The notes beneath the pieces are model-generated. The model did no database searches and was not told the DNA's origin. It was given only the letters and a program-made list of their open reading frames with translations. Made by a program: the position numbers and the translations under genes. Shown piece by piece: positions 24,724-33,546 of a DNA stretch of 64,000 bases; the first letter of the stretch is position 1, and each line of letters opens with the position of its first letter. The DNA is from Glutamicibacter uratoxydans (lineage in GTDB: Bacteria; Actinomycetota; Actinomycetes; Actinomycetales; Micrococcaceae). The DNA lies in the NCBI RefSeq assembly GCF_006539925.1, contig NZ_BJNY01000013.1, positions 46,280 to 110,279 of the forward strand, given 5' to 3'.

Positions 24724-25658
24724 GAGGCCTGTCCAGCTTGCACTCCGCTGGCCTCGCGGGCCAGGATCAATGCGCCTTGCAGTCCCGCATCCGCGCCGAG
24801 ATGGGCGGAGATCAGCCGCGGGCGGCGGTGGAAGGAGAGCCTGCATTCCAGGGACTGTTCCAGCTCGGCAAAGAACTCCGGGCCCGCTTGGGCCAGTCCG
24901 CCACCGAGCACAATGCCTTCCGGAGCTACCGAGGAGCACAGCTGCGCCATGGTGAAGGTCAATGCTTCAACTGCATCATTGATGATCGACGCCGCGAATT
25001 CGTCACCGGCGGCCCGGGCAGCAAAAACTTCCTTGGCCCCGACCTTCAGGCCGGTCTTGTCAAAGTAGCGTTTGGCGATGGCGCCTGCCGAGCCAACCGT
25101 CTCAAGGCAGCCGGTCGCGCCGCAGGGGCATTCGAACCCGCCGGGCACCTGGGAATGGCCCAGCTCCCCCGCGTAGCCGCCTGCGCTGATCAGACGCCCG
25201 TCGACCATCAATGCCGTTGCAATGCCGGTGCCGATGATCATGACCACAGCATTGTGGCGCAAGGCCTCATCCTTGGCGCCGCTGCCCAGTTCGAGCTCGG
25301 CGCGCGCTGCCAGCGAAACGTCATGACCAAAGCCCACCGGAAGCCCCAGAGCAGTGGATGTCATGGCCTTCAGCGGCGCATTGCGCCACCCCAGATTGGC
25401 AGAGAAGATGCCTATGCCCTCGTCGGCGTCAACCAGCCCGCAGACGATCAAGCCGGCGGAAGCCGCCGCGGCTCCCGCCCTGTCTTGCAGGCGGGTGCCC
25501 AGCTGTTGCAGCTGCGACACCAGAACCTCCGCTGAATCTTCCGGGGCCACCTTGCGGGTCGGCTCGCGCAGGACCTGCAGGATCTCGCCATTGCTGTCGG
25601 CCAGCCCCGCTTTGATGTCGGTGCCTCCGACGTCAAAGAGCAGGAAGTGTTCGTTCAT
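24720..25658 (-). CDS. ROK family sugar kinase
   Basis: A 312-residue sugar kinase. The ATP motif is LFDVGGTDIKAGLADSNG (residues 7-24) and the zinc-binding ROK signature is CPCGATGCLETVGS (about 174-187), preceded by the histidine motif GELGHSQV. There is no DNA-binding domain, so it is an enzyme and not a repressor. In this locus it should phosphorylate the incoming (amino)sugar at C6. It lies between the SIS gene (five-base gap) and the PfkB gene (four-base overlap). Confidence 0.92.
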   Translation of the reverse strand: MNEHFLLFDVGGTDIKAGLADSNGEILQVLREPTRKVAPEDSAEVLVSQLQQLGTRLQDRAGAAAASAGLIVCGLVDADEGIGIFSANLGWRNAPLKAMTSTALGLPVGFGHDVSLAARAELELGSGAKDEALRHNAVVMIIGTGIATALMVDGRLISAGGYAGELGHSQVPGGFECPCGATGCLETVGSAGAIAKRYFDKTGLKVGAKEVFAARAAGDEFAASIINDAVEALTFTMAQLCSSVAPEGIVLGGGLAQAGPEFFAELEQSLECRLSFHRRPRLISAHLGADAGLQGALILAREASGVQAGQAS

Positions 25659-25663
25659 GGCCT

Positions 25664-26566
25664 TTAGCCTTCCAGGATGACCGATCGGGTCAGATTGCGC
25701 GGGCTGTCTGGATCCAGGCCGCGCGCGCGGGCGCGGTCCAGGGTCACCCGGTGGATGTAGGCGAGGTCTGCCAGCGGGTGGCGGTCCTCGTTGATGTAGA
25801 TGGCGCCGGTGCGCTGAATATCAGCATCCAAGCCCTCTGGCTGGGTGCCGAGCATCCACGTGACCCGGTTCGGCGCGGCAATGGAGATTGGGCCGTGGCG
25901 GTAGTCCATGGCCGGGTAGGCTTCGGTCCAGCCCTGGACTGCCTCGCGCATTTTCAAGGCCGCCTCGTGGGCCAGGCCCACCGAGAAGCCGCGGCCCAGG
26001 AAAGTGAACTGCTCGGCGTCGACCAGCTCCTTGGCAGTGGGCAGGCTGACCAGTTCTGCGGCCTGGGCGATGGCCGGCTCAAGGTCTTCGCCCACGCTGG
26101 AGAGCAGGTAGGCCAGGGCTGTGGTGGCAAAGCGGGTTTGCACCACGGACTGCTCGTCGGCGTAGGGCAGCTCGATGACGGCGTCGACCTTCTGCACGAT
26201 CGGCGAGGTGGTGTCGCCGATGATCGCGACGGTGCGGATGCTGCCTGCCAGCTCATCGAGCAGCTGCAGCACCTCTGAGGTGGTTCCGGAGCGGGTGATC
26301 GCCACCAGGACATCGTAGTCGCGGCCGGCGATGCGGGCCTCGGAAGCGGCGAAGGCGTCGGTGACGCCGTGCCCTGCTGCTTCTCGCGCCGAAGCATAGG
26401 CTTCAGCCATGAACCATGAGGTGCCGCAGCCGACGACTGCTACCTTCAGTCCCTTGGCGGGCAGCAGGTCCTCGGACTGCTGCTGGTCGATGGCACGGCG
26501 CCACATTGCAGGCTGTGAAACCAGTTCTTCTTCCATGTGTGCGCCCAGAATCGACTGCTCGCTCAT
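25664..26566 (-). CDS. SIS domain sugar isomerase/deaminase (AgaS/GlmS-isomerase-like)
   Basis: A 300-residue protein with tandem SIS domains. The first has VAVVGCGTSWFMAEAYAS and AITRSGTTSEVLQLLDEL; the second has FLGRGFSVGLAHEAALKMREAVQGWTEAYPAMDYRHGPISI, with the ExxxKxxE-type and YRHGP motifs of GlmS and AgaS isomerases. By context it converts galactosamine-6-phosphate (or glucosamine-6-phosphate) to the ketose phosphate with release of ammonia. It is shorter than the 384-residue E. coli AgaS. It is the first gene of the catabolic operon; GGGAG lies upstream of the ATG at 26566. Confidence 0.88.
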   Translation of the reverse strand: MSEQSILGAHMEEELVSQPAMWRRAIDQQQSEDLLPAKGLKVAVVGCGTSWFMAEAYASAREAAGHGVTDAFAASEARIAGRDYDVLVAITRSGTTSEVLQLLDELAGSIRTVAIIGDTTSPIVQKVDAVIELPYADEQSVVQTRFATTALAYLLSSVGEDLEPAIAQAAELVSLPTAKELVDAEQFTFLGRGFSVGLAHEAALKMREAVQGWTEAYPAMDYRHGPISIAAPNRVTWMLGTQPEGLDADIQRTGAIYINEDRHPLADLAYIHRVTLDRARARGLDPDSPRNLTRSVILEG

Positions 26567-26630
26567 CTTCGCTCTCCCTCGTAGTCTCCATCGCAACCGG
26601 CCAATCAGCCGGAGAAGTCTCTGTGATGTT

Positions 26631-26662
26631 TTATGATCATTTTTCACAGAGAACAATCATAA
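26631..26662. promoter_or_regulatory. Candidate DeoR-type operator upstream of the SIS gene
   Basis: TTATGAT (26631-26637) and ATCATAA (26656-26662) form an inverted repeat with an 18-base spacer in an otherwise AT-rich promoter region. The same half site occurs upstream of the binding-protein gene. Confidence 0.4.
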
Positions 26663-26760
26663 GCAATCTATAAAGAGTATAGGGATAGTTGCTTCACTTG
26701 AAAATCCTTTGGAGCAAAGAAGTGGAGAAACTTACAGCTTCCCTTCAAGCTGGAAACAAA

Positions 26761-26802
26761 AAACGGCGTCCCCGCACCCCGAAGGGCTTGGGAACACCGT
26801 TT
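26761..26802 (-). terminator. Terminator of tpx
   Basis: On the minus strand AAACGGTGTTCCC pairs with GGGGACGCCGTTT (two positions are G-U pairs) and is followed by a TTTTGTTT tract. It lies 40 bases after the tpx stop. Confidence 0.75.
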
Positions 26803-26841
26803 ATTGGCGTCAGCAGCGCGAGCACTGCCGAAGGTGGTTGC

Positions 26842-27339
26842 TTAGCTCAGCGCTGCAATAGCTGCGTCGTAGTTAGGCTCGGTGGTGATCTCTGGGACTA
26901 CCTCGGTGTAGACAACCTTGCCGGCTTCATCCAGAACGACGACGGAGCGGGCGAACAAGCCTGCCAGCGGGCCGTCAGCCTGGGTCACGCCGTAGTCTGC
27001 GCCGAAGCTCGAACGGAATGCGGAGGTTGGAACAACGTTCTCGATGCCCTCGGCACCGCAGAAGCGGCCCAGTGCGAACGGAAGGTCTGCCGAAGCGGTG
27101 ACAACGGTGGTGTTCTCCAGACCAGCTGCAAGTTCGTTGAAACGACGAACGCTGGCGGCGCACACACCGGTGTCTACCGATGGGAAGATGTTGAGGACGA
27201 CGCGGCGGCCAACCAGCGATTCGCTGGTGACGTCAGCCAGGTCGGTGCCGACAAGAGTAAAAGCAGGAGCCTGCGAGCCAACGGCTGGCAGTTCTCCAAC
27301 GGTCTGAACAGGGGTTCCCTGGAAAGCAGTATTAGCCAT
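26842..27339 (-). CDS. tpx: Thiol peroxidase
   Basis: A 165-residue atypical 2-Cys peroxiredoxin that reduces hydroperoxides in the cytoplasm with thioredoxin. The peroxidatic Cys60 is in [16 protein letters not shown] and the resolving Cys94 in GRFCGAEGI, the normal Tpx spacing. Length matches the family. A terminator follows. No peroxide regulator is adjacent. Confidence 0.96.
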   Translation of the reverse strand: MANTAFQGTPVQTVGELPAVGSQAPAFTLVGTDLADVTSESLVGRRVVLNIFPSVDTGVCAASVRRFNELAAGLENTTVVTASADLPFALGRFCGAEGIENVVPTSAFRSSFGADYGVTQADGPLAGLFARSVVVLDEAGKVVYTEVVPEITTEPNYDAAIAALS

Positions 27340-27435
27340 GGTTCTTGTTTATCACGGATGGGCTTTTCATCGCTAAATGTGTATCGACTGCGAGCCCAAT
27401 AAGTCGGTTGAAGCCATTGATGTCAGACTTTATCC

Positions 27436-28068
27436 ATGGGTGCCCAGACAAACTATGCCGAGTACACGCGAAAGATGCTGACACTTGTTGAGCGCGGAGT
27501 AGATTTCGAGGTTGATGCTCGATTCATTGATGTCTTGGTCCCGCGGCGAGCACGCATCTTGGACATTGGCTGCGGCATCGGCAATGCCGTTGCGGCTTTG
27601 CGATCCCGAGGACATCAGGCCTTCGGTATTGATCCGACCCCGGAACTGTTCCTCGCGGCCACAGCGCTACACGACGCCTCGTGGTTCCGACAGATTAATG
27701 CAGGCGCCCTGTTTGATCCAAAGCTCTCCGAAGCAGGACTGCCCGAGCGGTTCGATGTAGTTCTCGCCTCGGGGAATGTCCCTGAATTCCTGACTGAAAC
27801 GGAACTCCAGATCGTTTTCGACTTCGCCCGCCAGAGGCTCACAAACTTCGGGTCACTTGTCATCGGAACCAGCTCTGCGGCCCCTCACGGCACAGCCTAC
27901 CTAGACGAATTAGCGCAATCCCACGGACTGCATGTGCAGCAACGATTCAGCGATTGGCACCTGAACCCCTTCACACCCGAATCTCCATGGTCGGTGAGCG
28001 TCTACACAGTCAAAAATCTCCGCGGGCCATTCGAAGCACCCGATGGCATTTTCGTGCTGCCAGCCTAG
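27436..28068 (+). CDS. Class I SAM-dependent methyltransferase
   Basis: A 210-residue Rossmann-fold methyltransferase. Motif I is RILDIGCGIGNAVAAL (about residues 39-54), followed by the acidic strand end AFGIDPTPELF and the motif-II-like ERFDVVLASGNVPEFL. The substrate is unknown. CAGACT at 27424-27429 lies six bases before the ATG, compatible with a leaderless start. Base composition here (27.4-29.7 kb) looks slightly less GC-rich than the surroundings. Confidence 0.88.
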   Translation: MGAQTNYAEYTRKMLTLVERGVDFEVDARFIDVLVPRRARILDIGCGIGNAVAALRSRGHQAFGIDPTPELFLAATALHDASWFRQINAGALFDPKLSEAGLPERFDVVLASGNVPEFLTETELQIVFDFARQRLTNFGSLVIGTSSAAPHGTAYLDELAQSHGLHVQQRFSDWHLNPFTPESPWSVSVYTVKNLRGPFEAPDGIFVLPA

Positions 28069-28099
28069 CTCCATCCCAAGCCGAGGCACCTTACTAACT

Positions 28100-29071
28100 T
28101 CAAAGGTTGGTAGCACGTTCCAACTTGAGCTGAAATGACCTTCGATATTCGCTCGGAGCAGTCCCCTTTAGTGCGATAAAACGTTGCCGAAATGCTACTT
28201 CAGAGGCGAACCCCGTCTTGCTGGCTATCTGACCGATACTGGCTTCGCTCTCTTCCAAGAGGCGGCAGGCTTCAGAAATTCTCCACGAGGCAATCCATCG
28301 AGCCGGAGTCGTTCCAGTTTCATCCTTGAACTTTCTCAGAAAAGTTCTTTCGGACATCCGTAGTTCGCCAGCCAGTGAGGCAACGCTCCACTGTGCAGCA
28401 GGCTGAGAATGCAATAGAGCTCTAACAGCCTCGAAAACTTTCCCTTCTAGTTCCGAAACAGGAATCGGCGACTCTATGAATTGAGCCTGCCCGCCTTCAC
28501 GATGCGGCGCCATCACCATGGACCGAGCAACCATATTCGCAGTGCGGGCGTTAAACAGCCGCCGTATCAATTCGACGCAAAGATCAATCCCTGCAGCGAC
28601 TCCTGCTGAACTCCACACATTTCCTTCACCGACGAAAAGTGCCCCGGAGTCGACTTCTACCTGTGGAAATGCAGAAGCAAGCCTCTCTGACAGAGCCCAA
28701 TGAGTTGTTGCTCGCCGGCCATCCAATATCCCTGATTTCGCCAGCACGAACGCCCCAGAACACAGTGATGCAACAATTCCGCCGCGCGCATGAACAGCAC
28801 GGATCACGTCCAGATACCGAATGTCTAGCTCAGAATTCAGGTCTTCCAGGCCCGGAACAAGCACCAAGTCTGCTGTTTTTGCCCACGCCAGATTTTCATC
28901 AGAAGCACATGATGCCCCATCGCTCAAAGGCACGTTTCGAACAACCGAACACCTGCGAAGGTCGACATCCAATTCTCCGGAGGACAGCCGAGTTGGCGCC
29001 CATGTCTCATTGACAAGGGCTACGTCGAATAAGCGTGCACCTGGAATCAACAGCAATGCCACTGTAATCAT
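28100..29071 (-). CDS. GlxA family transcriptional regulator (DJ-1/PfpI + AraC)
   Basis: A 323-residue regulator. The N-terminal class I glutamine amidotransferase-like domain (about residues 1-180) contains VALLLIPGARLFDVALVNE and IVASLCSGAFVLAKSGILDGRRATTHW, the nucleophile-elbow region with Cys kept. The C-terminal AraC domain (about 225-320) has WSVASLAGELRMSERTFLRKFKDETGTTPARWI and SIGQIASKTGFASEVAFRQRFIALKGTAPSEYRRSF. It is divergent from the isochorismatase-like hydrolase gene and probably controls it. TAAGCT lies six bases before the ATG. Confidence 0.92.
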   Translation of the reverse strand: MITVALLLIPGARLFDVALVNETWAPTRLSSGELDVDLRRCSVVRNVPLSDGASCASDENLAWAKTADLVLVPGLEDLNSELDIRYLDVIRAVHARGGIVASLCSGAFVLAKSGILDGRRATTHWALSERLASAFPQVEVDSGALFVGEGNVWSSAGVAAGIDLCVELIRRLFNARTANMVARSMVMAPHREGGQAQFIESPIPVSELEGKVFEAVRALLHSQPAAQWSVASLAGELRMSERTFLRKFKDETGTTPARWIASWRISEACRLLEESEASIGQIASKTGFASEVAFRQRFIALKGTAPSEYRRSFQLKLERATNL

Positions 29072-29154
29072 GCAAATAGCTTATGGCGGGAATCCATCGG
29101 ATAATGACATTTACGCCACTGTCGCCAAGTCGTCAATCAATAGATGATGAAGGC

Positions 29155-29760
29155 ATGAAACCAAAATCTCAGCGAATTGCGCTGGTCGTCATCGATGTCC
29201 AAAACACATTCGACAATCATGCATATTGGGGTACGCGCGATAATCCTTCAGCAGAAGCAAACATCGACCTGCTGGTCAAACATTGGACTGACATCGGCCA
29301 ACCGATCGTGATGGTGACGCATACGTCCAGTAACCCAGAATCGAGCTTCTACCCAGAGCATCAATCAGCTCAGTTGAAGCCATTCTTGCGCGGTGTTGTT
29401 TCGGCAGTGCACATCACGAAGACCGTTAATTCGGCTTTTCTGGGCACCCCAGATTTGGCTCAATGGCTACATATGGAAGAGATCAGTGAGCTAGTTATCT
29501 GCGGAATCCAGACCAACATGTGCGTCGAAACCACCACCCGGATGGCGGGGAACCTGGGCTTCAGCACGAAAGTGGCACTCGACGCCTGCCATACTTTCGA
29601 TTTGCTGGGACCAGCTGGACGCAGGTTCAGCGCCGAACAGCTTTCCGCAGTGACTGCCGCCAACTTGTACGGCGGCGGATTCGCCGACATCGTACAGACA
29701 CAGGAATTATTGGCGGCAGCCACCGAAGAAAATCTAGGTGGGCTTCCTAGCCTTCGCTGA
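29155..29760 (+). CDS. Isochorismatase-like cysteine hydrolase
   Basis: A 201-residue cytoplasmic hydrolase of the isochorismatase/nicotinamidase superfamily. The triad is Asp in VVIDVQNTF, Lys in HITKTVNSAF and Cys in VICGIQTNMCVETTTRMA; the cis-peptide region precedes the Cys as usual. Likely substrates are amides or carbamates. An upstream ATG at 29083 would add 24 residues without family counterpart; the ATG at 29155 has GAAGG just upstream. It is paired divergently with the GlxA-type regulator, a common arrangement. Its end overlaps the convergent hutI by 14 bases. Confidence 0.9.
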   Translation: MKPKSQRIALVVIDVQNTFDNHAYWGTRDNPSAEANIDLLVKHWTDIGQPIVMVTHTSSNPESSFYPEHQSAQLKPFLRGVVSAVHITKTVNSAFLGTPDLAQWLHMEEISELVICGIQTNMCVETTTRMAGNLGFSTKVALDACHTFDLLGPAGRRFSAEQLSAVTAANLYGGGFADIVQTQELLAAATEENLGGLPSLR

Positions 29761-30943
29761 CCAGCGCGCCGCCCTGGTACACGCTATGGGTCAGGTTCAT
29801 TCCCGGACGGTAGGCAAGATGAGCCGCCACAGGAGCATCCAGCACGTGCAGATCTGCCCGCTTGCCGACCTCCACGGAACCCACCTTGTCGGCAACACCC
29901 AGCGCCAATGCGCCGCCGTAGGTTGCAGCTTCGATGGCTTCATCCAATGACAGGTGCATCTGCAGCACTGCGGTCGCCACACAGAAGTTCATGTTGCTGG
30001 TGTAGCTGGTCCCCGGGTTGCAATTGCTGGCCAAGGCAATCTGCACCCCGGCATCCAGCAGTTCGCGGCCCGGCGCCAGAGGCTGGCGGGTGGACAGGTC
30101 GCAGGCGGGAAGGCAGGTGGCCACCGTGCCAGCGCTTCCGGTGCGGGTAGCGGCGTCCCACCCGGTCCAGGTGCCGGCCAATGCCTGCACGTCGTCTTCA
30201 TCCAGGTAGTTCACGTGGTCCACCGAGGCGCTGCCGAATTCAACGGCGAGCTTGACGCCCGGGCCTGGGCCCAGCTGGTTGCCGTGTACCTTGGTGGCGA
30301 TCCCGTGGGCCACTGCGGAGGTCAGCACGGTGCGGGTCAGTTCTTCGTTGAAGGCTCCGCGTTCGCAGAACACATCGACGAAGTCGACGTTGGCGGCCAC
30401 CGCATCCATCATCGGCCCGGCGACCAGGGCGGTGTATTCGTCAGCGTCCTGCCCAGCGGGAACCAGGTGCGCTCCGAGGAAGGTCAGGTTCTCCACCAAG
30501 GGCTTGGCCAGCGCCGCATGGCGGGTCTCCTCCGAGAGGTTCAGGCCGTACCCGGTCTTGGTCTCCATCCAGGTGGTGCCCATGGACAGGGCCTCGCGGC
30601 GGCGTGCGGACACCAGGTCTGCCAGCTGGGTGTCGGTCTGGGAGCGAGTGGCTTCGGTGGTCACGGCAATGCCGCCCGCGGCGTAGGATTGGCCTGCCAT
30701 GCGGGCGGCGAATTCCTCGGCGCGGTCTCCGGCGAAGATCAGGTGGCTGTGGGAGTCGACCCAGCCCGGCAGCACTGCACGTCCGCCCAGATCGTGGATC
30801 TCGTCTGCGGCAGGGGCGTCGGCTGCGGCACCGACCCAGCTGATCAGGCCGTCTTCGATGAGTACCGCAGCATCGGCGATCACGGTGTGTGCGGCGTCGA
30901 CGGTGTTCAGCTGTGAGATGTTGGTCAGCAGCAGCGTGGCCAT
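29747..30943 (-). CDS. hutI: Imidazolonepropionase
   Basis: A 398-residue amidohydrolase that opens 4-imidazolone-5-propanoate to N-formimino-L-glutamate in histidine degradation. The metal site begins with VDSHSHLIFAGDRAEEFAAR (about residues 58-77), followed by METKTGYGLN, KVHGNQLGPGPGVKLA and SVDHVNYL, ending with LASNCNPGTSYTSN, which are all HutI signatures. AAGGGG lies eight bases before the ATG. No hutU or hutH is adjacent in the window; the only other hut-like gene is hutD 27 kb away. Confidence 0.95.
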   Translation of the reverse strand: MATLLLTNISQLNTVDAAHTVIADAAVLIEDGLISWVGAAADAPAADEIHDLGGRAVLPGWVDSHSHLIFAGDRAEEFAARMAGQSYAAGGIAVTTEATRSQTDTQLADLVSARRREALSMGTTWMETKTGYGLNLSEETRHAALAKPLVENLTFLGAHLVPAGQDADEYTALVAGPMMDAVAANVDFVDVFCERGAFNEELTRTVLTSAVAHGIATKVHGNQLGPGPGVKLAVEFGSASVDHVNYLDEDDVQALAGTWTGWDAATRTGSAGTVATCLPACDLSTRQPLAPGRELLDAGVQIALASNCNPGTSYTSNMNFCVATAVLQMHLSLDEAIEAATYGGALALGVADKVGSVEVGKRADLHVLDAPVAAHLAYRPGMNLTHSVYQGGALVSEG

Positions 30944-31023
30944 GGATCTATCCCCTTAGTAGTGGTGTCGCAGATGGGCGGGTTCTAGGCCCTTGGATGA
31001 GCCTAGCGCGGTTTTTAACCCGA

Positions 31024-31087
31024 CAGGGGCCGCCAGCGGCCGGAGAGTCTGGGATTACAGACTGATCCGGCCGGCTGGCGGCCCCTG
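31024..31087 (-). terminator. Long GC-rich hairpin after kbl
   Basis: CAGGGGCCGCCAGCGGCCGG pairs with its complement ending GGCGGCCCCTG, with an inner AGTCTG/CAGACT stem. It lies 18 bases beyond the kbl stop. T residues on the downstream minus side are few. Confidence 0.65.
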
Positions 31088-31104
31088 CTTGCTGTGCTCG
31101 GGAT

Positions 31105-32322
31105 TTAGGCAGCGAGCACTGCGTCGCGGCTGGCGATGAATGCCTGCACGCAGGCTTCAATGTCTGCCTCGCTGTGCGCTGCGGAGAGCTGGACGCGGAT
31201 GCGCGCCAGGCCCTGCGGCACCACCGGGTAGGAGAAGGCGGTGACGAACACGCCATGCTCCAGCATCTTCTCAGCCACCTTGCCTGCCACTACTGCGTCG
31301 CCGAACATCACTGGGATGATCGCGTGCTCGCCTTCCAGCAGCTCGAAGTCGGCTTCCGCCATCTTGGAGCGGAACAGCGCCGCGTTGGCGAAGAGCTTCT
31401 CGCGCAGCTCGCCGGAGTCCACTACCAGTTCCAGCGCCTTCAGGGTCGCAGCCACGATGGACGGGGCCACCGAGTTGGAGAACAGGTAAGGGCGCGCCTT
31501 CTGGCGCAGCATCGCAACGATCTCGCCGCGGCCCGAAACATAGCCGCCCGAGGCTCCGCCCAGGGCCTTGCCGAAGGTGCCGGTGTAGATGTCTACGCGG
31601 TCCGAGACGCCAGCGTGCTCCGGGGTGCCGGCGCCGGTGGAGCCCATGAAGCCCACTGCGTGCGAGTCATCCACCATAACCAGTGCGTTGTACTTGTCCG
31701 CCAGGTCGCAGATGGCTTCCAGCGGAGCCAGGTAGCCGTCCATGGAGAACACGCCGTCGGTGACGATGATAGTGCGGCGCGCGCCCTTGCCGTCGTTCAT
31801 TGCGGCGGCGGCCTGCAGCTGGGTTTCCAGGTCTGCCATGTCCTGGTTGGCGTAGCGGAAGCGCGCCGCCTTGGACAGGCGGATGCCGTCGATGATCGAA
31901 GCGTGGTTCAGCGCATCGGAGATGATGGCGTCTTCCTTGCCGAACAGAGACTCGAAAACGCCGCCGTTGGCGTCGAAGCAGCTGGAGAACAAGATGGTAT
32001 CTTCGGTGCCTAGGAACGAGGACAGCTTGGCTTCCAGTTCCAGGTGCGCATCCTGGGTGCCGCAGATGAAGCGGACCGAGGCCATGCCGAAGCCGCGCTC
32101 GTCCATTGCCTGCTTGGCGGCTTCGATGATGCGCGCATCATCGGCCAGGCCCAGGTAGTTGTTGGCGCAGAAGTTCAGCACCTTGCGGGCTTCGTCGCCC
32201 AGCGAGCCTGCCAGGATGGAGGCCGACTGGGCCGAATCGATGTGGCGTTCTGCCTTGAACAGGCCGGCAGTCTTCAGCTCTGCCAGTTCACCGGCGAGCT
32301 GTTCTTTGAGATCGGTGTACAT
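31105..32322 (-). CDS. kbl: Glycine C-acetyltransferase (2-amino-3-ketobutyrate CoA ligase)
   Basis: A 405-residue PLP enzyme that splits 2-amino-3-ketobutyrate with CoA into glycine and acetyl-CoA, the second step of threonine degradation. Marks are [14 protein letters not shown] (about residues 48-61), [42 protein letters not shown] (about 215) and the PLP lysine in [18 protein letters not shown]. It follows tdh by 36 bases, completing the two-step pathway, and is followed by a long hairpin. Confidence 0.97.
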   Translation of the reverse strand: MYTDLKEQLAGELAELKTAGLFKAERHIDSAQSASILAGSLGDEARKVLNFCANNYLGLADDARIIEAAKQAMDERGFGMASVRFICGTQDAHLELEAKLSSFLGTEDTILFSSCFDANGGVFESLFGKEDAIISDALNHASIIDGIRLSKAARFRYANQDMADLETQLQAAAAMNDGKGARRTIIVTDGVFSMDGYLAPLEAICDLADKYNALVMVDDSHAVGFMGSTGAGTPEHAGVSDRVDIYTGTFGKALGGASGGYVSGRGEIVAMLRQKARPYLFSNSVAPSIVAATLKALELVVDSGELREKLFANAALFRSKMAEADFELLEGEHAIIPVMFGDAVVAGKVAEKMLEHGVFVTAFSYPVVPQGLARIRVQLSAAHSEADIEACVQAFIASRDAVLAA

Positions 32323-32358
32323 GGGTACTACTTCCTTGTCAGAAAACTAGTCGGAAAG

Positions 32359-33411
32359 TTACTTGTTGAAGACGGTCCAGTCCAGGACCACCTTGCCGCC
32401 GTGACCGCCGCGGGCGGCGTTGAAGCCGTCCTGCCATTCGCTGGCCGGCACGAAGTCGGTGACTACCGAGGAAATGCGTTCGCGCATCAGCTCGGAGCTG
32501 GTGAGCATGGCGCTCATGGCGTACCAGGTCTCGAACATCTCGCGGCCGTAGATGCCGCGCAGGGTCAGCATGTGGGTGACCACCTTGCCCCAGTTGATGT
32601 CGATGGACTCGCTGGGCAGGCCAAGCATGCTGATCTTGCCGCCGTGGTTCATGTTTTCGATCATTTCAGGCAGCGCGGTCTTGTGGCCCGACATTTCCAT
32701 GCCGTAGTCGAAGCCTTCCATCATGCCCAGTTCCTGCTGCGCTTCGCGGATGCGCTGCTTGGCAACGTTGACTGCCAGGTCTACGCCCATGGTCTTTGCC
32801 AGTTCCAAGCGCTGCTCGGAGACGTCGGTGATAGCGATCTTGCGGGCGCCGATGTGGCGGGCCACTGCGGCCGCCATCAGGCCGATCGGGCCAGCACCGG
32901 TGATCAGCACGTCTTCGCCGACCATTGGGAACTGCAGCGCGGTGTGCACGGCGTTGCCGAATGGGTCGAAGATGGCGCCCAGCAGCGGGGTGATGCGCTC
33001 GTCGCGGTGAACGTAGACGTTGCTTTCAGGGATGCAGACGAATTCTGCGAAGGCGCCGTCGCGCTGCACGCCGACCGAATCCACATTGATGCACATCTGC
33101 TTGCGGCCGGCACGGCAGTTGCGGCACAGCCCGCAGACGATGTGGCCTTCGCCGGAGACGCGGTCGCCGATCTTGACGTTGTGGACGAAATCGCCCACCT
33201 CGACAACCTCGCCGTAGAACTCGTGGCCCGGAACCAGCGGGGTGTTAATCATTGCCTTGGCGGCTTCGTCAAAGGCTTCGATATGAAGATCGGTGCCGCA
33301 GATGCCGGTGGTCATCACGCGGATCTTGACGTCGTGGACGTCGACCTCTGGTTCTGGACGGTCAACGAGTTCTAGGCCTGCGTGCGGGCCGGACTTATAC
33401 AGGGCTTTCAT
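32359..33411 (-). CDS. tdh: L-threonine 3-dehydrogenase
   Basis: A 350-residue zinc-dependent medium-chain dehydrogenase that oxidises threonine to 2-amino-3-ketobutyrate with NAD. Catalytic zinc ligands are Cys38 (GICGTDLH) and His63-Glu64 (PGHEFYG); the structural zinc uses Cys93, Cys96, Cys99 and Cys107. The nucleotide loop is VLITGAGPIGLMAAAVARHIG. The ATG at 33411 has AAGGA eight bases upstream; longer frame upstream lacks family counterpart. It forms an operon with kbl and is divergent from a LysR regulator. Confidence 0.97.
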   Translation of the reverse strand: MKALYKSGPHAGLELVDRPEPEVDVHDVKIRVMTTGICGTDLHIEAFDEAAKAMINTPLVPGHEFYGEVVEVGDFVHNVKIGDRVSGEGHIVCGLCRNCRAGRKQMCINVDSVGVQRDGAFAEFVCIPESNVYVHRDERITPLLGAIFDPFGNAVHTALQFPMVGEDVLITGAGPIGLMAAAVARHIGARKIAITDVSEQRLELAKTMGVDLAVNVAKQRIREAQQELGMMEGFDYGMEMSGHKTALPEMIENMNHGGKISMLGLPSESIDINWGKVVTHMLTLRGIYGREMFETWYAMSAMLTSSELMRERISSVVTDFVPASEWQDGFNAARGGHGGKVVLDWTVFNK

Positions 33412-33453
33412 CAAGGCGTCCTTAGGTATCGGAGGTTGCAAGCAACACATATC

Positions 33454-33468
33454 GAAGTGATTCACTTC
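33454..33468. promoter_or_regulatory. Palindromic operator candidate for tdh-kbl
   Basis: GAAGTG-att-CACTTC is a perfect six-base inverted repeat with a three-base centre in the tdh upstream region, 43 bases from the tdh start and 79 from the LysR gene start. The next gene encodes a LysR-family protein, a plausible binder. Confidence 0.45.
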
Positions 33469-33546
33469 AAGTGTCGCACCGGGAGCCCCACTAAAACACC
33501 TTAGTTGATCCTCGATTTACTGATCTTACGATTTAGTATTTACTTC

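Noticed and set aside
18034..26566. Sulfoquinovose or fructoselysine utilisation locus
   Set aside because: A SIS protein and PfkB kinase also fit fructoselysine use, but the class II aldolase, ROK kinase and GlmS/AgaS-like YRHGP motif fit amino-sugar catabolism better; no sulfoquinovosidase is present.
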